Positions 18,223 through 26,558 of a DNA stretch of 64,000 nt are shown one piece after another. The stretch lies in the NCBI RefSeq assembly GCF_009674565.1, contig NZ_WKJL01000005.1:1-64000 (forward strand), given 5' to 3'. The DNA is from Duganella aquatilis. Its GTDB lineage: Bacteria > Pseudomonadota > Gammaproteobacteria > Burkholderiales > Burkholderiaceae_D. The stretch's first letter is position 1; each line of letters opens with the position of its first letter. Under the pieces are notes generated by a model. It saw only the letters and a list, made by a program, of their open reading frames with translations, was not told the DNA's origin and made no database searches. A program made the position numbers and the translations under genes.

Positions 18223-18861
18223 ATGAGCTTTGCCACCTGGATTACCTTTTTTGTTGCCGCCTGCATTATTGCCGTGTCGCCCGGGTCCGGCGCGGTGTTG
18301 TCGATGTCACATGGCCTGTCGTACGGCGTGCGCCGCGCCAGCGCCACCATCCTCGGTCTGCAAACCGGCTTGCTGCTGGTGTTCTTCATCGCCGGCGCCG
18401 GCGTCGGTTCGCTGCTGATGGCGTCCGAAGTGGCGTTCAACATCGTCAAGACGGTCGGCGCGCTGTACCTGATCTACCTCGGCCTGAGCCAGTGGCGCGC
18501 CAAGGTCCACATCAGCGAGCAGAAACAGGCGGAAATGGTGGTGCCCACCGTTAAAAAGCGCTTCCTGACCGGTTTCCTGACCAATGCCACCAATCCCAAG
18601 GGCATCATCTTCATGGTGGCGGTGCTGCCGCAATTCATTACCCATGGCCAGCCGCTGCTGCCGCAACTGCTGATCCTGGCCGTGACCATGTGCTGCATCG
18701 ACCTGGTGGTGATGCACAGCTACGCCTTCCTGGCCTCGTCGATGCAGCGCTTTTTCCGTGACGCCAGCGCGGTCAAGAAGCAGAACCGCGTGTTTGGCGG
18801 CCTGCTGATGGCGGTCGGCGCGGCGCTGTTCTTCGTCAAGCGCGGCGGCGCGGCTGCCTGA
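18223..18861 (+). CDS. LysE/RhtB-family amino-acid exporter
   Basis: 212 residues from 18223; a second ATG directly before it (18220) would add one Met, and an upstream frame to 18178 lacks hydrophobic character. The six-helix LysE fold is clear, with the signature SPGSGAVLSMSHGLSYGVRRA near the N-terminus and TNATNPKGIIFMVAVLPQF in the middle. These proteins export amino acids or related metabolites. The substrate is not predictable. It is a single gene, with a 91-base gap before the next. Confidence 0.88.
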   Translation: MSFATWITFFVAACIIAVSPGSGAVLSMSHGLSYGVRRASATILGLQTGLLLVFFIAGAGVGSLLMASEVAFNIVKTVGALYLIYLGLSQWRAKVHISEQKQAEMVVPTVKKRFLTGFLTNATNPKGIIFMVAVLPQFITHGQPLLPQLLILAVTMCCIDLVVMHSYAFLASSMQRFFRDASAVKKQNRVFGGLLMAVGAALFFVKRGGAAA

Positions 18862-18952
18862 ATTGCAACTTATTTTGTAACCCCGTGTAACCCCTGTAGT
18901 CGGACTTTAGCGTGCGGCGTTAAATCAGGCATCACCCACAGGAGACGCAGCC

Positions 18953-20833
18953 ATGAGCCGCAAGATCATCCACACCGTCCTGCTGGCCGCTCTGGCCGGC
19001 TTTAGTGCATTGGCGCAGGCCGAAGACCCGCCGGCCATCGTCGGCCGCATTTCCGCCGTCCAGGGCAACGTCACGCTGGTCGGCGATGGCGACCCGGTCG
19101 GCGCTGCGCTGAACTGGCCGGTCACGGCCGCCAACCACATCAACACCGCTTCCGGCGCGCGCGCCGAATTCCGCGTCGGCTCGACGGCGGTGCGGGTGGA
19201 CGGCGATTCCGACCTGGAAATCACCGGCATGGACGACGACCTGCTGCGCCTGCGCCTGAACTACGGCAGCGTCAGCATCCGCGTGCGCAACGCCGAGCTG
19301 CTGCGCGACTTCGAACTGACCACGCCGCAGGCCCGCGTCACCATGCTGGAGCCGGGCATTCTGCGCGTCGATGTCGACCGCGTGCCGGATACCAGCCAGA
19401 TCAGCATGCTGGCCGGCAGCGCGCGGGTGGAAGGCGCCGGCTCGTCGGTGGTAGTCAGCAACGGCCGCCATGTGGATGTCAGCGGCGAGGACGTGCGCAC
19501 CAGCGTGGCGCGCCGCGACGGCTTCGACATCTGGTCCGAGGACCGCGACCGCCTCGACAACAGCGCCACGGTGACCCGCTTCGTTTCCAGCGGCATGACC
19601 GGCTACGAGGAACTGGACCGCAACGGCACCTGGGTCGACAACGTCGAATACGGTCCGCTGTGGACGCCGCGTAACGTGGGACTGGACTGGTCGCCGTACA
19701 GCGACGGCCGCTGGATCTGGCTGGCGCCGTGGGGCTGGACCTGGGTCGACAACGCGCCGTGGGGATATGCGCCGTCGCACTACGGGCGCTGGGTGATGGT
19801 CAACCGCCGCTGGTGCTGGGCGCCGGGACGTCCGGCGGGACGGCCGGTGTGGGCGCCGGCGCTGGTGGGCTGGGTCGGCGGCAATGGTGGCGGACCGCGT
19901 CCGGGACCGGGATTGGGCTGGTATCCGCTGTCGCCGCGCGACCGCTTCGTGCCGACCTACCGCGTATCGGCCGACTACGAACGCCGCGTGACCTGGACCC
20001 ACAACGGCAAGCCGTTCACGCCGCGCAACGACTGGAACGGCCATCGCGATGGCCTGACGGTGCTGCCACGCGATCAGTTTGAAGGCCGCCGCAATGTGGT
20101 GGTGAATCGTGGTGCGCAGGTGATTCCGGCCGCGAGCTTTGTGAAGAATGTGGCGCCGGTGGCGCCGCCGCAGCCGCCTGGCCGTCCGCTGAGCACCAAT
20201 CGCGGTGGCGGCGATCGCGATCATGATGGCATTCCGGACCGCTTCGACCGCAATGATGGGCGCAACGACCGTCCGGGACGTGTGCTGACGGCGCCGTCGC
20301 AGCCGGTGCCGGTGCCGGCGCAACAGCCGCGCGGCCAGATCAGCACCTTGGCGCCAAACCAGTTCGGCCATCCGGATGCGCCGGCGCAGACCATCAATCC
20401 GAACGATGTGCGGATCGATGTGCGTCCGCGTGGCAATCAGCCGTGGCAGGGGCAGCCGCGCGGGCAGTCGCCGGTGAATCCGCAGCCGTCGTTGCAAGTG
20501 TCGCCGCAGCAGGTGCAGCCTGTGCAGCAGCCGCAACCGCAGCAACAACAACCGCGTGAACGCGAACGCACCGACCGTGGCGGCGACGACAACCAGCGCC
20601 GCTTCCGTCCGCACGACGAAGCGCGCCAGCAGCCGGTGCAGCAGCCGCAGCAAGTGCAGCAACAGCAGGCGCCGCAGCAGCCGCAGCCTCAGCCGCGCCA
20701 GTTCACGCCGCCGCCACAGCAAGCGCAGCCGGTTCAGCGTCAGGAACCGCGCCGCGAGCCTGAGCGTCCACGCGAAGAAAAGCACGACAACAAGCGCGAC
20801 AACAACTCCGACCGTCGCGAGAACCGCCAATAA
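18953..20833 (+). CDS. Exported FecR-domain/DUF6600 protein with Gln/Pro-rich tail
   Basis: 626 residues starting just after a GGAGACG ribosome site. It has a signal peptide (1-23, ending LAQA). A FecR-like beta domain follows (about 30-190: GRISAVQGNVTLVG, LRLNYGSVSIRV). A Trp/Tyr-rich DUF6600 region comes next (about 215-345, with repeated WxW and PWGW motifs), then a low-complexity tail rich in Q, P and R (about 395-626). No sigma factor or receptor is next to it, so FecR-type signalling is unlikely. A structural envelope role is a guess. Its last codons (ENRQ-stop) lie within a tandem duplication described below. Confidence 0.75.
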   Translation: MSRKIIHTVLLAALAGFSALAQAEDPPAIVGRISAVQGNVTLVGDGDPVGAALNWPVTAANHINTASGARAEFRVGSTAVRVDGDSDLEITGMDDDLLRLRLNYGSVSIRVRNAELLRDFELTTPQARVTMLEPGILRVDVDRVPDTSQISMLAGSARVEGAGSSVVVSNGRHVDVSGEDVRTSVARRDGFDIWSEDRDRLDNSATVTRFVSSGMTGYEELDRNGTWVDNVEYGPLWTPRNVGLDWSPYSDGRWIWLAPWGWTWVDNAPWGYAPSHYGRWVMVNRRWCWAPGRPAGRPVWAPALVGWVGGNGGGPRPGPGLGWYPLSPRDRFVPTYRVSADYERRVTWTHNGKPFTPRNDWNGHRDGLTVLPRDQFEGRRNVVVNRGAQVIPAASFVKNVAPVAPPQPPGRPLSTNRGGGDRDHDGIPDRFDRNDGRNDRPGRVLTAPSQPVPVPAQQPRGQISTLAPNQFGHPDAPAQTINPNDVRIDVRPRGNQPWQGQPRGQSPVNPQPSLQVSPQQVQPVQQPQPQQQQPRERERTDRGGDDNQRRFRPHDEARQQPVQQPQQVQQQQAPQQPQPQPRQFTPPPQQAQPVQRQEPRREPERPREEKHDNKRDNNSDRRENRQ

Positions 20834-20871
20834 ACTCCAGGGTCAAGAACCGCCAATAAACTCCAGGGTCA
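20821..20871. repeat. 25-bp tandem duplication over the FecR-protein stop codon
   Basis: Positions 20821-20845 and 20847-20871 are identical over 25 bases with a 26-base period. The first copy holds the last codons and stop of the FecR-domain gene. The second copy repeats them out of use and runs into the left arm of the REP-like hairpin. Confidence 0.9.
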
Positions 20872-20950
20872 GGTCCCTCATTTCTACACGAGCTCAGCTC
20901 TAGCGTTTGATAAGGCCGAGGCCGTGTAGAAATGAAGGACCTGACCCCGG
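20863..20950. repeat. REP-like inverted repeat
   Basis: Arms of 28 bases (20863-20890 and 20923-20950) pair at 26 positions around a 32-base loop. The outer end reads CCGGGGTCAG in the right arm (complement) and CCAGGGTCAG in the left. The same CCGGGGTCAG terminus begins the hairpin at 52181-52260. It fills the convergent gap between the FecR-domain gene and the CII-like gene and could also stop transcripts from both sides. Confidence 0.8.
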
Positions 20951-20951
20951 G

Positions 20952-21434
20952 TTATTGCTGGGCTTTGAGGCGCAAGCGCGCGCGCCATTCGCCCAGGGCC
21001 GATAGCGCGCCCTGGAATTCCCGCTCAATCAAATCCGCCTCCGCAGCGGTCACCTTGCCATCCATCAGCGCGCTGGAGACCGCTTCCGCCACCGCGCCCA
21101 CCTGGCTCATCACCTTGCACACGGTCTGCGACAGGTCGTCTTCGCCGATGCTGTCCGGCGTCGGCACCACGAACGCGGCCATGCCGTGCCGCACCAGCAG
21201 CGCGTGCAGCGGCAGGTGGGCGTCCGCCACGCCGGCCTTGTGGCAGAAGTCCACCACCGTTGAAACCTCCTCGAACGACGGATAGTGCGAGGCGATCGTC
21301 GGCGCCAGCTTGTTGCGCAGGACGTTGACCGAGATCCCCATCGCCTGCGCCAGGGCGTCGATGCCGCCGGGATAGGCGCGCGCCACCTTGTAGAGCGCGT
21401 CGTGCTGATTCATGTCCAGATATTTGCGTGTCAT
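20952..21434 (-). CDS. Phage regulatory CII (CP76)-family protein
   Basis: 160 residues; a start at the second Met (21413) would match family members that begin MNQHDALYKVARAYPGG. The N-terminal helix-turn-helix region (ALAQAMGISVNVLRNKLAP) and the following SFEEVSTVVDF segment match the phage regulatory CII group described from P2-like phages. No integrase, structural or lysis gene is nearby, so it is an orphan, either a relic or a domesticated regulator. It is divergent from the next gene. Confidence 0.75.
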   Translation of the reverse strand: MTRKYLDMNQHDALYKVARAYPGGIDALAQAMGISVNVLRNKLAPTIASHYPSFEEVSTVVDFCHKAGVADAHLPLHALLVRHGMAAFVVPTPDSIGEDDLSQTVCKVMSQVGAVAEAVSSALMDGKVTAAEADLIEREFQGALSALGEWRARLRLKAQQ

Positions 21435-21517
21435 GGTGAAGCGAGCCTTTTATTACCGATGCAACCGCCGACGCGCGGCGCTATGCTGTTTTTCATTCAA
21501 CTCTTTGTGAAAACATC

Positions 21518-22288
21518 ATGAAGTCATTTCGATCCGCGCTGCTTTTGATGGTTTGCCTTGCCGTGGCAGGCAACGTGCCGGCGCTAGCGCGGCCGGCTTC
21601 ACATTCTGGCACATCGTCGTCGTTTAAAAGCGGTTTTTCTTCACAAAAGAGCAACTCCGCCAGACATAACCAAACGCCGGCGCCGCCCGCCAACCGCCAG
21701 AGCGGACCGGGCGCCTTCGGCCAGCAGGCCGGTTCGCCGGCCCAGCCGCAACGCGGCACCTCGGCCATGTCGCGCGACGTCGACCAGAGCGCCGCCCGCG
21801 CCAACGCGCTGAAGACGCTGGATGAACGCCGCGCTGCCAGCGCCACGCCACAGCCCCTGCCGCCGCTGAACGACACCTTGCGCCAGCCGCAGCAGGCACA
21901 ACGGCCGCCGGCCGGAGCGTATCCGGGACCGGTCTACCAGCAGGCGCCATCCGGCAACGGCAATGGCCTGATGGCCGGCGTCATGGGCTTCATGCTGGGC
22001 CGGGCGATGAGCCAGAGCCATCAGCCGGTGGCCTACCCGACCACCAGTGGCAACCCGCAGGTGCAGCAGCCGGCCACGACGACGCAGGACGCTGCCACGG
22101 TGACCGGCATGCCCGGCCTCGGCGTCCCGGCAGCGGCGCCGGCGCCTAAGCCATCGTTCTTCATGAGCGTGCTGCGCTGGCTGGCCTGGCTGGGCGTGCT
22201 GAGTTTGCTGATGTGGGCAGTGGTGTATTCGGTGCGTAAGTTCCGCCGTCTGCGCACCGGACCGAATTATTCGTTTGAAAGGAATTGA
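21518..22288 (+). CDS. Exported protein with C-terminal membrane anchor, unknown function
   Basis: 256 residues with a signal peptide (about 1-25, ALARPAS). A disordered Ser/Gln/Pro-rich middle follows, then a glycine segment GLMAGVMGFMLGRAMSQS near 150-165 that could insert in or bind membranes, and a real transmembrane helix near 217-240 followed by basic residues. I do not recognise a named family. Its stop overlaps the next start by one base (TGATG), so it is coupled to the DUF2491 gene and probably works with it at the membrane. Confidence 0.7.
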   Translation: MKSFRSALLLMVCLAVAGNVPALARPASHSGTSSSFKSGFSSQKSNSARHNQTPAPPANRQSGPGAFGQQAGSPAQPQRGTSAMSRDVDQSAARANALKTLDERRAASATPQPLPPLNDTLRQPQQAQRPPAGAYPGPVYQQAPSGNGNGLMAGVMGFMLGRAMSQSHQPVAYPTTSGNPQVQQPATTTQDAATVTGMPGLGVPAAAPAPKPSFFMSVLRWLAWLGVLSLLMWAVVYSVRKFRRLRTGPNYSFERN

Positions 22289-23067
22289 TGATGGGCTGGA
22301 CCGATGCATACAACTATCTGCGCAATGGCGCGGCCAAGCTGGCGGGCAACGAGGCGCCGCGCACCGACGGCGACCTGCCGCTGGGCGCGCGCATCGGCAG
22401 CGTGGTCGGCATACAGCAGTCGCCGCTGCTGCGCGCCGTCAGCGGCGGTTCGCTGATCACGCTGCCGGATGCCGACGACACCCGCATCGTCGCCGTCTCG
22501 CAGATCCGCCTCAAGCAGTCGGGCGGCCTGTACCGCTACTACCTGGAAACCGGCGACCTGGACGACAAGGAGAAATTCCTGCAGGTCTACCAGAACGCCA
22601 GCGGCGAGGTCAGCGAAATCATGTACTGCACCCAGCTGGCGCGCGTGATTCCGCAAACCGCCGAGGACCAGGACGCCTACACCGGCCAGGCCGGCGCCGG
22701 CCTCGGCGACCGCAGCTACACGCTGTGGCGCGAGCAGCTGAACGACCTGGATCTGGACCTGGAACTGATCTTTGGCGCTGGAGAAGGCGTCGACTACTGG
22801 CGCGACGCCGGCGATCCGGAGGTGGCCTACATGCCGCCGTTCACCGGCACCGAGGTGCGGCTGGACGACGCCAGCGGCAGCACCGGCCTGCGCCAGGACA
22901 TGTACTTCATGCCCTACGTGCGCGAACTGCGCGGCGGCGGCCACGAATATCTGCTGATCACGACGGAAATCATCCACAGCGTGAACGGCGATGCCTCAAA
23001 ACGCGGGATCCATGTCGACTTCGTCATCGGCATCCCGGTGGAGCAGCAACGCATCGTTATCCAATGA
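22288..23067 (+). CDS. DUF2491 (YjfK-like) protein
   Basis: 259 residues, beginning MMGWTDAYNYLRNGAAKLAG; a second ATG follows directly. The sequence fits the DUF2491 family (E. coli YjfK), with the central LYRYYLETGDLDDKEKFLQVY and the C-terminal VDFVIGIPVE segments. No signal or membrane segment is seen, so it is probably cytoplasmic. In enterobacteria yjfK lies beside yjfJ, a PspA-like gene. Here a PspA-like gene also follows, 30 bases downstream. The function of the family is unknown; envelope stress is only suggested by that neighbour. Confidence 0.8.
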   Translation: MMGWTDAYNYLRNGAAKLAGNEAPRTDGDLPLGARIGSVVGIQQSPLLRAVSGGSLITLPDADDTRIVAVSQIRLKQSGGLYRYYLETGDLDDKEKFLQVYQNASGEVSEIMYCTQLARVIPQTAEDQDAYTGQAGAGLGDRSYTLWREQLNDLDLDLELIFGAGEGVDYWRDAGDPEVAYMPPFTGTEVRLDDASGSTGLRQDMYFMPYVRELRGGGHEYLLITTEIIHSVNGDASKRGIHVDFVIGIPVEQQRIVIQ

Positions 23068-23097
23068 TGCGCAACTTTGAACTGAAGGAAGACTGAC

Positions 23098-23655
23098 ATG
23101 AGCAACTTGAATGGCTGGGGTTTGACCGCGCGACTGATCACCAAGCATTTCGGCGCGCTGGGCAATCGCGTCTCCGAGGCGATCGCCAACTTCGACCCGG
23201 AAACCGCCACCGAGGCCGACCGCGACCGTCTGGCCGACAACTTGCGCAGCGCCGCCCAGAAGCTGGCCGCCGCCCATGCCGCCTTCGACAAGGAAGCCGG
23301 CGACGTGGTCAAGCTGCGCCAGCTGATCGCCACCGACGAGCAGGCCGCCGGCACCCTGGCCGAGCGTCTGGCCAGTGGCAAGATTTCGGAATCGACCATC
23401 ACGCTGTTCTGCGACGAGCTGGAAGCCAACAAGGCCCGCATGCCGCAGGAGCTGCAGGAGGAAGCCGACGCCAAACAGTATATGAACGAGCTGCAAACCA
23501 TCGTCGACGCGCTGTCGAAGCAGCTGGCCGAGTTCGATGCGCAGGCGAAGAAGGCGCTGCAGGCGCTGTCGTCGGCCCGCGCCCAGCAGGATCTGCAGCA
23601 GCTGCGCGCCGAACGCCAGGCCCAGCTGACCGGCTTGCAGGGCATGAGCGGCTAG
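23098..23655 (+). CDS. PspA/IM30 (YjfJ)-like coiled-coil protein, ended by an in-frame amber codon
   Basis: 185 residues of almost continuous helix, starting after a GGAAG ribosome site. Coiled-coil heptads run through residues 30-180, and the N-terminal segment LTARLITKHFGALGNRVSEAIANFDPE could contact membrane. It resembles the YjfJ branch of PspA/IM30 proteins. Translation stops at TAG (23653-23655), but the same frame continues with 76 coding-like codons to a TGA at 23884-23886. The intact protein would be about 262 residues. This may be a real truncation, an allele or a base error in the assembly. Confidence 0.75.
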   Translation: MSNLNGWGLTARLITKHFGALGNRVSEAIANFDPETATEADRDRLADNLRSAAQKLAAAHAAFDKEAGDVVKLRQLIATDEQAAGTLAERLASGKISESTITLFCDELEANKARMPQELQEEADAKQYMNELQTIVDALSKQLAEFDAQAKKALQALSSARAQQDLQQLRAERQAQLTGLQGMSG

Positions 23656-23886
23656 TCCAGCGCGCTGAGCGCCCTGACCCGCCGCGCCGAGACCATCCGC
23701 ACCAATGCCGAAGGCTTGCGCATCGTCACCGACATCGGCCAGAAGCCGCTGGACCAGGCCGCCGAGCTGGAGGCGATCCGCAAATCGGTGAGCCAGCCGG
23801 CGCTGGGCAACGAGTCGGCGCTGGCCCGTTTGCAGCGTCTTTCTGGCCAGCAGAGTGGGGAGCCGCTTGCGCTTGCAAAGTCCTGA
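23656..23886 (+). pseudogene. In-frame 3' remainder of the PspA-like gene
   Basis: After the amber codon the same frame continues for 76 codons with unchanged GC-rich third positions and helical, coiled-coil-like content (LTRRAETIRTNAEGLRIV, then short Ala/Leu/Gln-rich helices), ending at TGA. Intact coding character implies that the stop is recent, read through, or an error. Confidence 0.7.
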
Positions 23887-23903
23887 TCCGGCTACAATAT
23901 AGG

Positions 23904-23941
23904 CCTGAGACGCCATTTGGCGTTTCAGGTTTTATATTTTT
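23904..23941 (+). terminator. Rho-independent terminator after the yjfK/yjfJ-like operon
   Basis: The stem 23905-23914 pairs with 23919-23928 (CTGAGACGCC with GGCGTTTCAG, one G-T pair) around the loop ATTT, followed by GTTTTATATTTTT. It lies 18 bases past the TGA that ends the full-length frame, which fits that longer frame being the original gene. A TACAAT hexamer just before it (23893-23898) could be a -10 box, in which case the hairpin would open the next leader. Confidence 0.75.
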
Positions 23942-23955
23942 AGATTGGAAAGAAT

Positions 23956-24231
23956 ATGCAAGCGATCCCGCCATCAGAGTCCCTCATCGAGTACCCGAGC
24001 GACTTCCCGATCAAGGTCATGGGTCCGACTCATATCGATTTCGCCCCGACCATTACCGTGGTTGTGCAAAAGCACGACCAGGATTTCCATGAAGGCAAGA
24101 TGGAGGTCCGTCCTTCGGCCAAAGGCAATTACACCGGCCTGACCTGCACCGTGCGCGCCACCAGCCGCGAGCAGCTGGATGCGCTGTACACCGAACTGTC
24201 GGCACATCCGATGGTCAAGATTGTCATGTAA
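23956..24231 (+). CDS. ybeD: DUF493 (YbeD) family protein
   Basis: 91 residues with the usual family length and motifs (EYPSDFPIKVMG, GNYTGLTCTVRATSREQLDALY). YbeD is a small cytosolic protein with an ACT-like regulatory fold, typically encoded just before lipB and lipA, as is nearly the case here. A LysR and a GST gene interrupt the usual adjacency. Its function is not settled. The stop codon abuts that of the convergent LysR gene with no base between. Confidence 0.9.
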   Translation: MQAIPPSESLIEYPSDFPIKVMGPTHIDFAPTITVVVQKHDQDFHEGKMEVRPSAKGNYTGLTCTVRATSREQLDALYTELSAHPMVKIVM

Positions 24232-25125
24232 TCAAGCATGCTGGCGCTGGAAGACGGCAATCTCTTCCAGCAGCCAGTCGCGGAACGCCGTCACCTGTGG
24301 CTTGCCCACGGCGCCGGGCGGCGTGACGAAGTAGTACTCATCCGGGCTCGGCGTTGCGACGTTGAACAGTCGCAGCAGCTGCCCGGAGGCGATTTCCTGC
24401 ATCGCCACCACGTGCCGCACCAGCGCCACGCCATTGCCATCGGCAGCGGAACGGATCAGCATCGATAAATCCTCGAACAGCAGCCCGCCGGACGGTTCCG
24501 GCAGGTCGACGCCGGCCGCGTGCAGCCACGGCGTCCAGCGCTCCACCGAGCGCAACAGCGTGTGCCGCGCCAGGTCGGCAGGCACCACCGGTAGCTGCCC
24601 ACCGCGATAGTGTGGACTCACTACCGGGTAATACACATCCCCCATCAGCCGCAGCACCACCATGCCCGGATAGTTGCCGCGCCCGAAGCGGATGCCCACA
24701 TCCACGCCTTCGCGCGCCAGATCCTGCATGTGGCCGCTCGATTGCAGCACCACCTCGATATCCGGATGCAGCTCGATGAATTTACCGAGGCGGGGCGCCA
24801 GCCAGCGCGCCGCAAACGAGGGAATCGAGGTGATCGTCAGCCGCTGGTTGATGCTGGTGGCGCGCATGGCGTCGGTGGCGGCGCCGATGTCGGCGAAAGC
24901 CTTGCCGAGGAACTGGGCAAACTTCAGCCCGTCGTTAGTTATTTTCACCTGTCGGCCGTGGCGCACGAACAGTTGCCGTCCCAATTCCTCTTCCAGCGCC
25001 CGCACCTGGTGGCTGATGGCGCCGTGCGTCAGGTGCAGCTCTTCCGCCGCGCGCGAGAAATTCTCGTGGCGGGCCGCCGCCTCGAAGGCGCGCAATGCGG
25101 AAAAATTGGGCAGCCTGCGAGCCAT
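24232..25125 (-). CDS. LysR-family regulator, GcvA-like
   Basis: 297 residues with the N-terminal helix-turn-helix (about 20-42: FSRAAEELHLTHGAISHQVRALEE) and a two-lobe effector domain (about 92-290). The N-terminal RLPNFSALRAFEAAARHENFS and the overall pattern resemble GcvA-type regulators. It is divergent from the yfcF-like GST gene across 111 bases, the usual arrangement for a LysR regulator and its target, so the GST is the likely target. The inducer is unknown. Confidence 0.88.
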   Translation of the reverse strand: MARRLPNFSALRAFEAAARHENFSRAAEELHLTHGAISHQVRALEEELGRQLFVRHGRQVKITNDGLKFAQFLGKAFADIGAATDAMRATSINQRLTITSIPSFAARWLAPRLGKFIELHPDIEVVLQSSGHMQDLAREGVDVGIRFGRGNYPGMVVLRLMGDVYYPVVSPHYRGGQLPVVPADLARHTLLRSVERWTPWLHAAGVDLPEPSGGLLFEDLSMLIRSAADGNGVALVRHVVAMQEIASGQLLRLFNVATPSPDEYYFVTPPGAVGKPQVTAFRDWLLEEIAVFQRQHA

Positions 25126-25236
25126 GCTGTGGATAACTTTGTGAATAAAACTAACAAGAATTGCGAAAATATACCGTTATACAGGCACTTAGACAAGGTT
25201 TACTATGTGAATAAATCTACCCAAGCCGGAGCCGCC

Positions 25237-25863
25237 ATGTCTTTTGAACTGTACGTCGACAGCCTTTTCACCAGTCCTTATGCCTTGTCGGCGTTTGTGG
25301 CGCTGACCGAGAAGGGCCTGCCCTTCAGCGTCAAGACGGTGGATCTGGGCAGCGGCGAGCAGAAACTGGCGCCGTTTGCCGACCGTGCGCTGACCGCCCG
25401 CGTGCCGGCGCTGGTCGAGGGCGACTTTGTGCTGACCGAGTCGAGCGCCATCACCGAATACCTGGACGAGAGCTTCCCGCCGCCGGAATACCTCGCGCTG
25501 TATCCGCAGGACCGCCGCCAGCGCGCGCTGGCGCGGCAGATCCAGGCCTGGGTGCGCAGCGACCTGGTGCCGGTGCGCGTCGAGCGGGATACCGAAACCG
25601 TATTCTTCAAGAAACCATGCGCGCCGCTGACCGAGAGTGCGCAGCAGGCCGCCGCCAAGCTGGTGCACGTGGCCGAGCGCTTCGTCCGGGGTCCGCAGCA
25701 CCTGTTCGGCGCCTGGTCGATCGCCGACGTCGATCTGGCCATCATGCTGGGCCGGCTGGTGCGCAACGGCGACGAGGTGCCCGCCAAGCTGCGCGAATAC
25801 GTCGATTACCAGTGGCAGCGGCCGTCGGTACAGGCCTGGCTGGCCCGCCACCAGCCGGGATGA
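25237..25863 (+). CDS. yfcF: Glutathione S-transferase, YfcF-like
   Basis: 208 residues from the ATG at 25237. It matches E. coli YfcF along its length (for example [55 protein letters not shown]). An N-terminal thioredoxin fold (about 1-80) is followed by the all-helical domain. YfcF-type enzymes conjugate or reduce with glutathione and help in peroxide resistance. It is divergent from a LysR gene, and lipB starts 29 bases after its stop. Confidence 0.88.
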   Translation: MSFELYVDSLFTSPYALSAFVALTEKGLPFSVKTVDLGSGEQKLAPFADRALTARVPALVEGDFVLTESSAITEYLDESFPPPEYLALYPQDRRQRALARQIQAWVRSDLVPVRVERDTETVFFKKPCAPLTESAQQAAAKLVHVAERFVRGPQHLFGAWSIADVDLAIMLGRLVRNGDEVPAKLREYVDYQWQRPSVQAWLARHQPG

Positions 25864-25891
25864 AACTGACGCACAGGCGTATAATGCCGGG

Positions 25892-26551
25892 ATGACGTCT
25901 CCTACCTTCCCTGAGATCAAGCATCTCGGCAAAGCCGATTACGACAGCACTTTCGCCGCCATGCGCGCCTTCACCGACGCGCGCACGCCGGACACCCGCG
26001 ATGAATTGTGGATCGTCGAACATCCGCCGGTGTTCACGCTGGGCCTGGGCGCGGACCGCGGCCACCTGCTGGCGGGCGCCGCGGCGATCCCCGTCGTGCA
26101 GACCGACCGCGGCGGCGAAGTCACCTACCACGGCCCCGGCCAGGTGGTGATTTACCTGCTGATGGACCTGCGCCGCAACAAGCCTGGCGGCAAGCTGTAC
26201 GCCCGGCAATTCGTGCATAAAATCGAGCAGGCGATCATCAATGTCTTGCAGGCGTATAATCTCGTCGGTGAGCGCGTGGAAGGCGCGCCGGGCATCTACA
26301 TCGCCGGCGGCGACCACCAAGGCGCGAAGATTGCCGCGCTGGGCTTGAAGGTACGCGGCAATGGCTGCACCTACCATGGACTGTCGCTGAACGTGGCGAT
26401 GGACCTGGCGCCGTTTTCCTGGATTAATCCTTGCGGCTATGCCGGACTGGAAACAGTCGATATGCGCACCGTTGGCGCGCAGGCAACGCTGTCGGATGTG
26501 CAACAGCAATTGGCCGAGGAATTAGTCCGCGTCCTTGCGACAAACGAATGA
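25892..26551 (+). CDS. lipB: Lipoyl(octanoyl) transferase
   Basis: 219 residues from the ATG at 25892. The frame opens earlier, inside the GST gene, but family similarity begins here. Key features are [11 protein letters not shown], the catalytic lysine in GAKIAALG (K146) and the acyl-carrying cysteine in [12 protein letters not shown] (C159). It moves octanoate from acyl carrier protein to lipoyl domains, the step before LipA. A TATAAT hexamer at 25880-25885 sits so close that the transcript could start at or near the ATG. No good ribosome site is seen. Confidence 0.95.
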   Translation: MTSPTFPEIKHLGKADYDSTFAAMRAFTDARTPDTRDELWIVEHPPVFTLGLGADRGHLLAGAAAIPVVQTDRGGEVTYHGPGQVVIYLLMDLRRNKPGGKLYARQFVHKIEQAIINVLQAYNLVGERVEGAPGIYIAGGDHQGAKIAALGLKVRGNGCTYHGLSLNVAMDLAPFSWINPCGYAGLETVDMRTVGAQATLSDVQQQLAEELVRVLATNE

Positions 26552-26558
26552 ATTGATT

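Noticed and set aside
20520..20760. Gln/Pro codon repeats considered as a CRISPR-like or tandem-repeat array
   Set aside because: The units are irregular (CAGCAGCCG-type codons) and stay in frame within the FecR-domain gene, so they are protein low complexity.
18932..20830. 632-codon minus-strand frame opposite the FecR-domain gene
   Set aside because: Arg/Leu/His-rich low-complexity translation, no ribosome site, while the plus strand has a signal peptide and recognisable FecR and DUF6600 regions.
20863..20950. Hairpin considered as the inverted ends of an insertion sequence
   Set aside because: Only 32 bases lie between the arms, no transposase gene and no target duplication matching IS size; a REP-like element fits better.
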